Source: Ligula intestinalis (Eukaryota; Platyhelminthes; Cestoda; Diphyllobothriidea; Diphyllobothriidae). Taken from it: 64,000 nt of DNA. The position numbers and the translations under genes are program-made. Under the pieces are notes generated by a model. That model made no database searches. It saw only the letters and a list, made by a program, of their open reading frames with translations, and was not told where the DNA came from. The stretch spans positions 4,799,303 through 4,863,302 of the forward strand of contig JAYGXS010000008.1 of assembly GCA_036362985.1 (NCBI GenBank), written 5' to 3'. This document shows, one piece after another, positions 21,211 through 32,814 of this stretch (position 1 is its first letter; every line of letters starts with the position of its first letter).

Positions 21211-22092
21211 GAGCATAGGTAGTGCCTTTCAGTCGTTGACGGCCTGGTTACCCCTCTCAGGAGGGTGTTGGCCCAGGCTTCATGCAGGGCTGCGCTCACC
21301 CTTCTGAGATCAAATGGTCTGTATGCACATGCAATGCCAGCCTTCAGCCAACCACGGTGCCTGCGGCCTGGAAGGCGCTGGCACTTTCTCTCACTTCTGA
21401 TTCCCTGTTGGTGACTGCGCTCGCGCTCCCACTGGATTTCAGACCCCACTGTGGGTAACCGAAAAGCTAGGCGGTCACTATGCGGTGGGGGAGAGAGTGA
21501 GGTTGACCTTGGCGCGTTTCTTTCCTCACTATAATAAATCTGAATGCGTCTGAATCTATCAGGGTGCGCTAAAAGCCGTGGCTTGGAGGATCTGCCAACT
21601 GACAGGAAAACTCGAGCCCCCACGTAGCTGCTCCTTCCGTACGCGTTTGTCTGTGTGTGCGTACGGGAGGAGAGGGAGGACTGAGAGTCAGGCTGCAATG
21701 GCTCCCTCTTAATGTGGCCTTTATGGCACTCCCGCGCAACCGGAAGCATACCTAGCGAGATGGCTGTGTCAAGTGTGCACGTGCTGAGTGTTTATCGCGC
21801 CAGCCATCTACAGCCTCCCTCATCCCCGATCTTATTGACTTTGTCTTTACACCGGAAACGGAGGTGGGAGTGGCGAGCGAGTGGGTAGATTCTGCGTGAG
21901 TCTGTCTGCACTCCTGTTTTCTCTCGTGCCAGTTCTCTGCGTTGCTCCCGCTTGCTGTCGCTTTCGTGCTGCTTGCCCAGCTTGCCTCTGTGTATGCTAT
22001 GGCTTGCTTCAGCGTTTGCTGCGGCTTGTTGGAGCGCGTGGTGCCCATCGTCGAAATCGACGGGGGAACTGTCGTGTGTGTGTGTGTGTGTC
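21211..22092 (+). repeat. ~882-bp direct repeat flanking the LINE, copy 1
   Basis: Nearly identical to 24,633-25,518 with a constant offset of 3,422 bases, from GAGCAT at the left to a (GT)n run at the right, after which the two copies differ completely. A diverged third copy is at 55,210-55,740. It contains ATAATAAATCTGAATGCG (possible polyadenylation signal), then a GC-rich part. No protein conserved in all three copies. Confidence 0.85.
22072..22091. repeat. (GT)n microsatellite at repeat/LINE junction
   Basis: About ten GT units that mark the exact end of the 882-bp repeat and the start of LINE coding sequence. Confidence 0.9.
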
Positions 22093-24054
22093 CACCCCTA
22101 CAAGCGTAAGGGGAATCGCCAGGTCTGTGACAACCACCGCGGCATCTCACTGCTGAATATTGCCGGAAAAATCTTCGCGCGCATTCTCCTCAATCGTCTG
22201 AATAGCCACCTGGAACAAGGGCTTCTGTCTGAAAGTCAGTTTGGTTTTCGACGTCACCGCGGCACCACTGACATGATATTTGCCGCGCGTCAGCTGCAGG
22301 AGAAATGTCAAGAGATGCGGACCCACCTCTACACTACGTTCGTAGATCTGACAAAAACCTTCGACACCGTGAACCGGCCCGGACTTTGGAAGGTTATGCA
22401 GAAGTTTGGCTGTCCGGAACACTTCACCCACATGGTTCGACAACTTCATGATGGGATGATGGCGCGCGTCACGGACTACAGAACGCTGTCTGAAGCCTTC
22501 GTAGTGACCAGTGGAGTGAAGCAGGGCTGTGTCCTCGCACCTACCCTCTTCAATCTCATGTTCTCTGCCATGCTGATGGACGCCTACCGTGACGAGCGTC
22601 CCGGAATCCCCCTTAACTAGAGAACGGACGGTAATTTCTTCAACATTCGTCGGATGCAGGCCCCCACGCGCGTCTCCACAACCACAGTTCATGATCTGCT
22701 GTTTGCGGACGACTGCACTCTCAACACCACCACCGAAGCAGACATGCAAAGGAGCATGGACCTCTTTGCAGCAGGTTGCGCCAACTTTGGCATCACCATC
22801 AACACGGACAAGACGGTGGTTATGCATCAACCGCCGCCAGGTGCTGACCTCAACCCCGCACACATCAACGTCAACGGAGCCGCTGAGATTGCCCGCAGAA
22901 TTTCCAAAGCCAGTCAAACCTTAGGTCGGCTACAAGCCTCCGTATGGAATCGTCATGGTCTTCAACTGTCAACGAAATTGAAGATGTACAAGGCTGTTGT
23001 GCTGTCAGCACTCTGGTACGGAGCGGAGACTTGGACGCAAGCGCGCAAACTGAACCATTTTCACATCAGCTGCCTACACCGCATATTGAAGGTGAAGTGG
23101 CAGGAGAGGATTCCGGACACGGAAATCTTGGAGAGAACGGGAGTTCTCAGCATCCAGGCCATGCTGAGGCAGATACAACTGCGCTGGAGCGGACACGTGG
23201 TACGTATGAATGATGAATGGCTACCCAAGCGACTGTTCTATGGCGATGTCGCCGTAGGTACTCATCGCAAAGGAGGACAGAAGAGACGTTACAAGGACAT
23301 CCTGAAGAACTCCCTGAAGCGTCTCCAAATCAACACGCTGAACTGGGAGGAGCTTGCCCTGGACCGAACCGCGTGGCGAAGAGCGGTCAAAACGGGCGCC
23401 GCAATCTACGAAGCTAGTCGGATCGCCGCCGCCAAGGCAAAACGGACGGCACGCAAGTCTCACAATCCACGGACGCACGCTGCCACCACCCAAGCCCTTC
23501 CAACGTGTCCGCGTTGTCAACGCACCTTCCGTGCACGCATTGGCCTGGTCGGTCACCTCCGGAAGCCGTGCAACCCTCCTCAGACAGCATCCACGTCGAC
23601 TGCACCAAACACTCCGCCAAACCCTACTCCAGCCTCCACCTCGACGGCAATCGCCGACGCGAGAGATGCCTCGTTGCCCTCGTCCACTGACTCCAACTCA
23701 CCCACAACTTCTTCCACTCCCTCCGACACAGTACCGCCCGCAACAACTTCCACACTTGAACCCCCCACCAGCTCTGAGGGCCTGATATGCCCTCACTGTA
23801 ATCGCACATCCACCTCACGCATCGGTCTAATCGGTCACTTGCGAATCCATCGCACAGACACTGGTGAACTTGTGCCTGGAGCACCAACACACAGACGAGA
23901 CCGCCGTCTTCACTGCCCACACTGCCCCCGATCATTCGCTCATCGCATGGGCCTACTAGGTCACATGCGCATTCACGACAGCGGCACTGACCGTGATGTC
24001 GGCACACCCAGCACCTCATACATCCCCACCACCAGCCTCAGCCCCACTCACTAG
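22093..24054 (+). pseudogene. RTE-like non-LTR retrotransposon reverse transcriptase with C-terminal zinc fingers
   Basis: A single frame runs from YKRKGNRQVCDNHRGISLLN (RT domain start) through QFGFRRHRGTTDMI, motif A FVDLTKTFDTVN, GVKQGCVLAPTLFN (motif B) and LLFADDCTL (motif C with the two catalytic Asp) to a thumb/connection region containing [10 protein letters not shown] and RWSGHVVRM. It is broken by one in-frame stop at 22,618-22,620. The endonuclease expected upstream is missing, so the copy is 5'-truncated exactly at a (GT)n run. The C-terminus holds a Pro/Thr/Ser-rich linker and three zinc-finger-like units: [40 protein letters not shown] and [20 protein letters not shown]. The full RT catalytic set is intact apart from the stop. 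Clade is called RTE-like from motif style; moderately sure. Confidence 0.85.
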
Positions 24055-24632
24055 TCGCCTCGAGTCACGATTGCGTCGTCAAGCTTGTCAGGAACACAGG
24101 TGAGTGCCTCCTCCCTCAGGTAAGCGGAGGCCGTTCTTGCTGAATTTGTCGAATACTGTCTTGCCTTTACTGCCCCATATTAGCTCCTGTAGCTTATATT
24201 ACTCACTCCATCACCGCAATCATACTCATAATAGCGGCGCCTGCAGTGCTGTCTTTAGCACAAACGACAGCCTCAGTAGCTACTGAAGATTCTCTGCTGG
24301 AAGGTAAGCTGATCTTTTGCTCCCATTGTTCTTTTTTACTTCATCTCCTCCCCTATCTCTCTCTCTCGGCCTGTCTGCGTTCCCCCTCGCCTCCTCTCCC
24401 TATCTCCCTCTTTTCCTTTATCTATTTTTTCCCTTTTAGCCTTTCTCCTCCTCCTTCTTCCCCTTTTTCTTCTACTTCATCTTCCTGCTACTCCTCTCCT
24501 TCTTTTTCTTTTTCTTTTTCTTCTTCTTCTTCTTCTCCTTCTTCGTCTTCTTCTTCTTCTTCCTCTTCTTCTGCACGTCCAGTTGTCTTTTGCTCTCCTT
24601 TCAGCCTCGCCCACTGACACCGACCGGCAACG
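24055..24632 (+). other. LINE 3' untranslated region with long pyrimidine tract
   Basis: Between the LINE stop codon and the second 882-bp repeat lies a region that becomes almost purely C/T from about 24,340 to 24,570 (CTT/TTC units). Such a tract could form triplex DNA. A similar though shorter pyrimidine-rich stretch precedes the third 882-type copy near 55,070-55,160. Confidence 0.7.
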
Positions 24633-25518
24633 GAGCATGGGTAGTGCCTTTCAGTCGTTGACTGACTGGTTACCCCTCTCAGGAGGGTGTTGGCCCAGGC
24701 TTCATGCAGGGCTGCGCTCACCCTTCTGAGATCAAATGGTCTGTATGCACATGCAATGCCAGCCTTCAGCCAACCACGGTGCCTGCGGCCTGGAAGGCGC
24801 TGGCACTTTCTCTCACTTCTGATTCCCTGTTGGTGACTGCGCTCGCGCTCCCACTGGATTTCAGACCCCACTGTGGGTAACCGAAAAGCTAGGCGGTCAC
24901 TATGCGGTGGGGGAGAGAGTGAGGTCGACCTTGGCGCGTTTCTTTCCTCACTATAATAAATCTGAATGCGTCTGAATCTATCAGGATGCGCTAAAAGCCG
25001 TGGCTTGGAGGGTCTACCAACTGACGGGAAAACTCGGGCCCCCTACGTAGCTGCTCCTACTGTACGCGTTTGTTTGTGTGTGCGTACGGGAGGAGAGGGA
25101 GGACTGAGAGTCAGGCTGCAATGGCTCCCTCTTAATGTGGCCTTTATGGCGCTCCCGCGCAACCGGAAGCATACCTAGCGAGATGGCTGTGTCAAGTGTG
25201 CGCGTGCTGAGTGTTTATCGCGCCAGCCATCTACACCCTTCCTCATCCCCGGTCTTATTGACTTTGCCTTTACACCGGAAACGGAGGTGGGAGTGGCGAG
25301 CGAGTGGGTAGATTCTGTGCGAGTCTGCCTAAACTCCTGTTTCTCTCGCACGAGTTCTCTGCGTTGCTCCCGCTTGCTGTCGCTTTCGTGTTGCTTGCCC
25401 AGCTTGCCTCTGTGTATGCTGTTGCTTGCTTCAGCGTTTGCTGCGGCTTGTTGGAGCGCGTGGTGCCCATCGTCGAAATCGACGGGGGAACTGTCGTGTG
25501 TGGGTGTGTGTGTGTGTG
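24633..25518 (+). repeat. ~882-bp direct repeat flanking the LINE, copy 2
   Basis: Second copy, almost identical to copy 1, ending in a longer (GT)n run at about 25,493-25,518. The high identity means the two copies are recent or share a recent source. Confidence 0.85.
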
Positions 25519-25519
25519 T

Positions 25520-26255
25520 CCTTAGCGCTGCGGTTTGGGTGCGTTTGCCTTTTTGCGCATGCGGCTTTCTCGTGTTTGGGATTTTTTCTCCTGATACCTC
25601 ATGTCGGCTGCCATCCGAACAGCGTGTCGCAAAATTTTACTTCAAAAATGAAAACAAATCACATCCGGCATCTTGTTTTGCGCGGGTTTCAAATTTGAGC
25701 TGCCCATTTTTTGCTCTCCATTCACGTGGGAATTTATTATCCTTTACTATCCTCTCTAATCCTCTGCTTTGTTTGTCTGCATTTGTGATCATGAGGTCAC
25801 ATCTACAGTAAACTGCTACCTTTTTAAATGCACGAAAACAAGTTATTTTATCTACAACATATCACCATCCCAATATTTGTCAAATGTGGCCAATCTGTCG
25901 CATATGCAATTCACAAACAACACCAACATCGACAATTCTCCGTAGGATGACAACACGAAGAAAAAAGCGTGTGAAGAAGCGGAAATGGAGAAGTTGAAAG
26001 CCGATCTGTCTCCATAGTTGATGTGAATGTCGTGAAAAACTTGACTTGTGAGTATTACATGACCTTTTACCTTTGTCCTTTTAAAATGACCCTTTATTTA
26101 CCTTATCATCTGCTCTCCGTGAATGGAGCCATTTTTGCTGCAAATTCAGGTTTGTAAAATCCTAAATATAGCATTCTTCTTCTTCTAAGACTGGCCAAAA
26201 TTATGTAACCACTTGTGCACGCAGGGAGATGAGAATCTCACTCTATCCTGTTGGC
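25520..26255. other. Unassigned stretch
   Basis: No supported gene or repeat partner seen. Confidence 0.35.
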
Positions 26256-26259
26256 AAAC

Positions 26260-26389
26260 TGGGTTTTGTAGCCGGCGACTGGGCTTATTAGCCGGCGGAT
26301 TTTGCAATGTAAAATTCCGTCCCAAGCTGATTTGAGCTTAATATGCGGCTGGGCCTATTAAGCGTGGGCTTAATAACCGGTGACTACTG
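26260..26389 (-). mobile_element. Possible pogo/Tigger-like end fragment
   Basis: Read on the minus strand from 26,389 the sequence begins CAGTAGTCACCGGTTATTAA and is followed outward by TA at 26,390-26,391. This resembles the end of the Tigger element at 14,100 (CAGTAGAGTCCGGTTAAGGT), with repeated GGGCTTATTAGCCGGCG-type motifs inside. No matching opposite end was found, so it may be a truncated or solo end. Confidence 0.45.
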
Positions 26390-26859
26390 TAGCAAGATAG
26401 TCTTGAATGTATTCGTGTGCACTATTTGTGTTACTGCTATCGTGTAAGTAGGGCGTATGTAGTCATTTAATTTATTTATGAGCGGCATCTTTCCAGTCGG
26501 TCTGTAGCACTGTTTCAGGCGATGCAGTTCATTACTCAAATGTTACTGTGTTGGTATTTTGAAGAGATGATTTAGCAAAGATCTTTCCTCACATGCGGTT
26601 TCGCTGCCTACGATAAAGATAACGTGAGATTCCTCAATCAAACGCGGAATCAAACAGGTGTTTTTTTTCTCGACTCTGTAAACCAACGTAGGACTCTCCC
26701 GCTGATCAAAGTTGCCTTTCGGCTAGCTCTTCCAACCAAGTCCTGACGCAGTTAACTGATCTGACTGTCGCCATATACTCTTTCAATGAACTGCTAACCT
26801 GCCTTTATGATGGAGGATCCAAAATGCCCGTGTGCGAATTTATTTCAGAGAATTTTTTA

Positions 26860-26910
26860 TTCGAAGTCAGTTTTTGGCAAACAACTCTTCATCAGACCAA
26901 ACATTTGCAA
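26860..26910 (-). other. Decayed PLE-tail / hammerhead-like sequence
   Basis: Minus strand reads TCTGATGAAGAGTTGTTTGC then, 20 bases on, TTCGAATAAAAAATTCTCTG. The CTGATGA box is intact but the GAAA box has become GAAT. Probably a mutated relative of the cores at 3,076 and 3,444. Confidence 0.3.
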
Positions 26911-27674
26911 GGGAAATTAATGCTGTACATAACAATCAAAGTTTGAATAGGTAGAAAAATCAATAACTATCTGACACGGGCGCTGATTGCCCAACGCGGA
27001 CTATGTCAGTTTGCGCATGTAGGCCATGTCAGCGTGTTGGTTAAGGGATTGTCGCTTGTTGGTAGGGGCGATATCCTATCACCACCTGGTGTTGGTTTAG
27101 GCCGAGAGGAGCACTTACTACCCATCTTTCTTTGTCAAATTTGAACAATCAATCTGGTCGGGAGCCTAGGCGAAGGGGATGCCGTTGTAGATTATGAGGT
27201 CGTTATAATGTCCATTGTGGTATCTATTGTTGTCACGGATACTCCTATTGAATACCTCCTCTTGATTCATTCTAGTGATGTCTGAAAAAGTTCATGGCAA
27301 ATCCTATCAGCGGAAACCAACTCACAAAGGCTCAAAGCAACCTGCATAGAGGAGACTGCAGAAACCATTGGTGCTAAAATTTAAACAAACAGCGCAGCCC
27401 ACCGGCCGCTGCATTTACAAAAGTACGAGCATATGAACGTCCGTTTTTGGATATTTCTCAAAGAGGATGATTCATAATTCATCCGATGCAATTCAAGTTC
27501 TTTTATGAATAAAAAGAAAAGTGCGACGATATTTTTGAGCCCAAATTCTAAAAGTAATCAGAGCTACTCGATCGATGGGACAGAACCCAGGACAAATGGG
27601 GGAGCATCAATTCGGATGCATTGGGTCAACGTTCGATAACTATACTTAGGTTTGCGAAAATTCTGATTGAACAT

Positions 27675-28689
27675 TTTAGAAGATAACTTAGCGAAAATGC
27701 GTTTGTTTTCAATAAATTCTCGTCAGGCTTTTACATTTATTTGGTAATTAATTAAATAAACTGTGAGGGTTGGTAGAAAAAATGTTGCGGTTTTCAGGGA
27801 ACATGGGGGGTAAATCTGGGTGAAAAAATCTGATCAGCGTTATGGGGAACTGGTAGTCGACCGAGGTGATAAGCTGCTGGCCGTTGGATTAGCGGCTTTT
27901 GGCCATGGTAACTGCGGCGCCGCGACGAAGTTCTTTTGGGCGCACTGGACCGGTCGACGTAGACTGATGGTGGGTGCTTCTGTCGTAGCCAAAAGACGCT
28001 GTCCAGGAAATTTGAATAGCTTGAGGGCACCTTGTAGATCACTCCGAAGGCCTCGTTGGCATCCACGCGACGGTCTAAGTCTACAAGCTGCACTAGAATT
28101 GAACTGCTTGGCATTTATTTGGCCATTCGCTTACCATGCTGGAATGTGTTCTCGTACTCTTTTGGTCAAACGCCAGCTCGTGCGACCAATATATCTTGCC
28201 CAACAGGAACTGGTAGATGAATATGTGCATATAGAGGTGGTCTGGGCTGGACGTTTGTCCTTCATCTATACAGGATAGGAATAGTCTAGAACAGTACATA
28301 GACGTTGGCTGCTGGGAATGTGGTGGCTAATATTGAGGGCTTTGGCGGCCTATCAGCCATGGTTTTAGCGATAAATCGACTGGGATACCCATTTTGTCGA
28401 AACACGCCTTCAAAAATCTTAAGCTCCTCTTCGATGCTATCAGTCGAGCATATCCTTTTAGCCCTTTTCATCAAACATCATACTAAATCACATTTGAAGT
28501 TTAATGGTACGAAGCTAGCAAAATTGATGTATTGCCCGGACCTCATCTTCTTAGAATATACCCTACGTTGAGTACTCTCATCAGCCCTTTTTACTCAATA
28601 GTACATCAAGGAATGGGAGTGATCCAAATGGAAAGGCCTGACGAGAATTTATCGAAAACAAACCTGTTTTCGCCCATTTATCTTCTGAA
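27675..28689. mobile_element. Inverted-end element enclosing a decayed PLE
   Basis: The left end (27,675-27,728) finishes TCAATAAATTCTCGTCAGGC; the right end (28,636-28,689) begins GCCTGACGAGAATTTATCGA. Over about 54 bases they are imperfect inverted copies, including AGAAGATAA at the outer side. The interior of about 907 bp contains minus-strand PLE endonuclease sequence. The same end occurs singly at 58,290-58,339 and as a short pair at 19,662-19,804. Confidence 0.65.
27810..28500 (-). pseudogene. Penelope-like element remnant (linker plus GIY-YIG)
   Basis: On the minus strand, RAKRICSTDSIEEELKIFEG and VFRQNGYPSRFIAKTM (28,470-28,370) are the post-RT helical segment. A different frame near 28,205-28,140 gives CWARYIGRTSWRLTKRVREH, the GIY-YIG core with Tyr, Gly and Arg, closely matching GYIGRTTRRLEKRMREH of the copy at 60,680. 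A third frame (28,105-28,000) gives SSILVQLVDLDRRVDANEAF, the rest of the nuclease. At least two frame changes and no reverse transcriptase, so dead. Confidence 0.7.
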
Positions 28690-28699
28690 ATATCTTTGA

Positions 28700-30170
28700 A
28701 TAAATATAATATACAAAACTAAACTAATGCCGCCGGTTCCGTAAGACAGAATTCTGAGGCTATAGGTATCTAAGGTGAGCCACGAACTTCACTTTTACCC
28801 AATCATTTTCTTCTCTTGATTGAATGCGGCCTGCCTGCGTGAATAGCTTGTGCATGACTGTGCTGGCTCGACAACGCTTACTCTCCCTTCTGGACGGGCA
28901 GGCCTGGTCGTATGGTGAGTCTTAATCGGCGCCGTGGCACACGCATCCGCGCGGAGAAGACGCACCGCTGAGCCCAGTGGCGGTAATCGGTGTGTCGAGA
29001 GGCGACCAATCAGAAAGCAGACACGCTTAGCATATGAGAGGTGAGCGGGGCAGGCGAAGACGGGTGTGCAGCCCACGGTGTTTGCGTGTGCGCACGCTTG
29101 AATGACGCGGATGTGCCGATACTGACGCATTCCGTAGCCTGACTAAGCACACAGCAACGCTGGCGCCGATTTTTTTTTCTTGTTGCAGTAGGCTGGAGTC
29201 TCGCACCAACCAGGCCTACTCACCCATCAAATTTAGTTTCCCCTGGACTCGTCGCCCTTCGACCCCTCAGCCGTTCTCGCGCCTACCTTTTCCCGCGCGC
29301 CCTCGCGGCGTGTGCTAGCGGGTCGCCCAGCTCTGATTCGCTAGCCCAATCAGGGCTGCCGAGCTGGTAGCCAATCAGACGCGAGTTAAATATCACGAGC
29401 TTGTGGTGCTAACAGAGAGCAAGCTCAGAAAGCGACGACACCAGCACCCTAGCCAGTTTTCTGCGCCTACGTTTCCACCCATGGGTCCGCTCGCACCGAC
29501 AACAAACTGCTGCCTGCAGGGCTAGACGTCCAGACACACGGGAGTCGCGAATTTGGCGTAGCAAAGGTGTACCTTCGCGGAAAAAAAACTGCGACTCCAC
29601 TCTCGTTGTAGGCAACAGTTTGGTAGTTCAAAGTTTGAATCAACTATAAATAGGCGCTGCGTCCTGAAACACTAAGACTGGGGGCCCTGTTTGCGGTAAT
29701 GCTCAAATACTTTCGGCATTCTACAAAGGATTTAAGGTAGTCAAACGGGGGCAGCTTAAAATCCTTTCAATCTGAGACTTCCAACAACGCGCACACTGCG
29801 GAAACCTTGCTGAAAGACGCCTAAAAGTAGCCGCGGAAACTCTTTCATACCTTACTTTTGGTCTTATTCTTTTACTTAGATTTCGTGGGCAATGGGTGGA
29901 TGGAAAATGAGACTTATTCCAGACGCTGTTTAACTCCGTTTGTTTCCAGAAAAGAGAGTAAGGATGACTTTCATGGCCGGCTAAACAGGACACAGGAATA
30001 GGCACGCCCCACCCACTTTAAACCGGTTGCCATGGATAAATTTCACTAAGGGTAAATTTTCCCACGTCTTAACCTTAACATAAAACTAAATTGTGACCTT
30101 CAAACTAACCCTAGCCTTCCCCTTAACCTAGACCATATGGATAGCACGAAATAAAACTTATAGCATAGAG
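28700..30170. other. Unassigned GC-rich stretch
   Basis: No gene recognised. Two CCAAT boxes near 29,009 and 29,372 and an AT-rich TTAAATAT at about 29,385 look promoter-like, but nothing downstream reads as a gene. AAACTAACCCTAGCC-type sequence occurs near 30,100. Confidence 0.3.
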
Positions 30171-30177
30171 GGTTAAG

Positions 30178-30500
30178 TATGTTAAAGCCTAGCAACTGCG
30201 ATCTTCCAGACTCAGTTCGTTAAGAGGAGGGAGAAGTCATTGGGAGTCCCGAGTAGTAAGAAGAGTATATTCTGTACAGAAGGAAGCGGAGAATAGGCAA
30301 GAGAGAAATTGACTACCAAAGGACTGCACAACCGCGAGCCAGCGGACGCCGTCTGAAGTGATGTCTGCTCGGCAGTCGTCACATGAGGTTCTCTGCCTGT
30401 GATTGGCGGTTTCAGAAACTGGAAGCACCAAGTGTTCCTTATATGCACTTCGACTTGAGTTAGTCGCGACAAGCGTTCACAAATGCACTTCGCGTGGAGC
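30178..30500 (-). repeat. SINE-like family S1, minus copy
   Basis: Reads in the reverse direction of the plus copies: GCGATCTTCCAG, GTATATTCTGTACAGAAGGA, GGAGAATAG, then the head region with CAGTCGTCACATGAGG. Shares its head with 5,013-5,240. Confidence 0.65.
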
Positions 30501-30839
30501 TAGTCACTGCACCTCAGCCTACTCCTGACCCTACCCCAAGTCTGACTGTCACCGTAACCTTGAAGCCAACCCGACCCTAAACTCAACCCTAACCCTCACC
30601 TCACTCCTAAACTTTATGTCCACGGAGTTAGCCGCATGCAGAGCGGACGGTTCCCGTTCCCGGGTCCTGTTTAGGCTGACATGCAAGGTTTCCTTACTCA
30701 AAGCAATACTTCACTGGATTAAGGTGGGGTTGTGCTTGCCAGCTAAATAAGTAAAGCATGCTCGTTGATGAACGTTCACCGATCGCTAACGGAACTCACG
30801 CTTTCTGTTCTGCCTTGGGGCTTAGCGACTAGTAGTATT

Positions 30840-31210
30840 GCCGGAAAAGACAAGGGAGACTGGAATAGTCATTAAGAGGAAGGCGACTCGACCCTGAAGT
30901 GTGTGTCTATCGCAGTGACTTAATCCAACAGGGAGGATCCTGGTTGCTGTGATCTTCGGGCCCGAAACCGTGTGGGACGTCAGGTGGGAGGAATTGTGTA
31001 TTCTATACAGAGGCAGTGAAGAATAGGTTGAAGGAAGTTGTCAATCAGAAGAGAGTGCATGATCACTCGTCAGAGGGCCGCATCCGAAGTGTGTGAGCAC
31101 GACAGTCCTCACAGTGACGTCCTGTGCGAGTCACCCGTGAAGGTGATTGAACAGACCAGGTTTGGATAGGCAAACACTGGTGTGTGCGCACATGCTAGTA
31201 GCCGCGAGAA
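30840..31210 (-). repeat. SINE-like family S4, minus copy
   Basis: TGTGTATTCTATACAGAGGC, CGACAGTCCTCACAGTGACG and the end at ACTGGTGTGTGCGC/TAGTAGCCGCGAG mirror the plus-strand order near 32,815-33,066. Boundaries uncertain. Confidence 0.5.
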
Positions 31211-31444
31211 GCGAACGTTAGCGCGGGGTGAAGTGGAGTCATTAAGGGTCCTCCTTAGACCGATCGCCAGCTCGGAGGATTTAAAGGAGAGAGTCCACAA
31301 AGGAGTGCTTGGCTGGTATCCGCGTCGTTTAGACTTTGGCCATTTTTTGTATAGCGTCTGCTACCCTAAACATCTGATAGCTGCTATCAAAGATGTCCGA
31401 CGTATGTCCAAAAACATGCTGGATGCTGGGAAGGTGACTTGAGC

Positions 31445-31690
31445 GTGAGTTTATAGTGACCTCCCATGCACCTCCCGCATGGTCTCACGTGACTGCAAGT
31501 GTGGTGACTCACTCCATATAGGCGAGCATGTCCGAAGCCTCGCTGCCGCTAACGAGTACTTCTGCACTTAGGCGACCTCGGCAACAGCCAATCAGGTCGC
31601 TCAAAGGCTAGCCTCTCTCAGTGGCGAATAGGACGCATGCACGCCCTGGTCGATGCAGTCTTTCCGGCCAATAACCTTTGAGGCAACCAG
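31445..31690 (+). pseudogene. Possible PLE GIY-YIG fragment
   Basis: A frame through 31,480-31,580 reads RDCKCGDSLHIGEHVRSLAA then ANEYFCT, which has the CxCGxSxxIGExxRSL pattern of PLE endonucleases. After a stop, ATSATANQVAQRLASLSGE resembles the next block of the domain. The sequence is decayed and the call is tentative. Confidence 0.45.
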
Positions 31691-31759
31691 ATAATGCCCG
31701 TTCTCGTTGCTGCTGCTGAAAACCGCACATGGACCGCGGCTGGCTCTTCTGCTGGTCGT

Positions 31760-31930
31760 GAGCTACCCCGAGTCAATCTACTCTCATCTATTCTCCTCTC
31801 CCTTGTGTATACAATACATTCTTCCTACTACTCTGGCCTTTACGGACTTCTCTTCAGCACTAAGTAGCCATGGTCTGAAGATAGCAGTTGTTGGGTTTAA
31901 CTCACTTAACCCCCTGCGATACAAGACCCG
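31760..31930 (+). repeat. SINE-like family S1, plus copy
   Basis: Order of CTATTCTCCTCTCC, ATACAATACATTCTTCCTAC, CTCTGGCCTTTACGGACTTC, CTGAAGATAGCAG, GTTTAACTCACTTAACC fits the family consensus seen at 50,820-50,970. Confidence 0.6.
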
Positions 31931-31999
31931 ACCTAACTTTTGGACCGTCGCGTGCGCCGCGCCAACGTCCCGAGTCTCCGACTTCTCCTAGGGAACCAG

Positions 32000-32810
32000 G
32001 CCTGAAGATAATTATTGCAGGGGTTTTCTCTATTTCCTCGATGAGTTTGATTATACTTATATTAGACTTGCACAGTATCCACCACACACTCTCTCTCTTC
32101 CATCCTCCACCCCAATCTGCTGCCAAGAGAGTGTCAGGAAAACTGGAGGCAGATCAGACGCAGTGGTTTATAAAAATGGATAGGCCGTGTACGCGTACCA
32201 CACACGTTTGGTCTGTGCCCGGTCCAGTTCTGATTTCATCTTTGTAACGTAAACACCACAGCCGCAGTCATCGGTAAAACAAAGCTTTTCAGAATATTTG
32301 CCTCGACGGAAGCAGTAACTTCACATTTTTAACTCGATAGGGCTTTCTTACCCGGATTCGATTACTTTAAAGACGCAGTTAGATCGCCAGTTTTCTATTT
32401 AAAAACAACATTGACATACTATTGTTTCCCATTGCTTTATATCTTATGATTATTTGGAATATATACTAACCATTCACATCAATCGGATCGATGTTATGTA
32501 CACGCATGTTCCATATACAAAGTTGAGGAAAAAATCCAAAAGTAGGCATTACAAGATATATCTATTTATGTATTAACCTTCATCTTGTCCTCGAAAATTG
32601 CAGTGCAAACCTGTAGTTGCGTTTCAGCTTTTTAGTCTCTTTAGAAATTAATGTGCCGACTTTGAATAAACCCCCTGGGGGCCAACTTTTTTCAAGCTCA
32701 CTCCGAAGGCAGCTAATGAATATTACCCGATGGGCCTGTAGTTACCTTATTCCGAGTGCAATCTCTAGCCTCGCTGGACGTAATGTGATGACTTCCGCGC
32801 TCTCTCATTA
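32000..32810. other. Unassigned stretch
   Basis: No gene recognised; AT-rich in its second half. Confidence 0.35.
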
Positions 32811-32814
32811 CGGA

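Noticed and set aside
21165..22156. 194- and 132-codon minus frames and plus-frame start within the first 882-bp repeat
   Set aside because: The second and third copies of the repeat do not keep these frames intact in a consistent way; repeat artefact.
22147..22917. 256-codon minus-strand frame
   Set aside because: Antisense of the LINE reverse transcriptase, which carries all family motifs on the plus strand.
23354..24019. Long alternative frames over the zinc-finger region
   Set aside because: GC-rich shadow frames of the LINE C-terminus.
29000..29400. CCAAT boxes with TATA-like sequence
   Set aside because: No gene or conserved frame follows; could be chance in GC-rich DNA.
30520..30610. 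Degenerate CCCTAACCC-type sequence, telomere-like
   Set aside because: Units are irregular and short; no true TTAGGG array.
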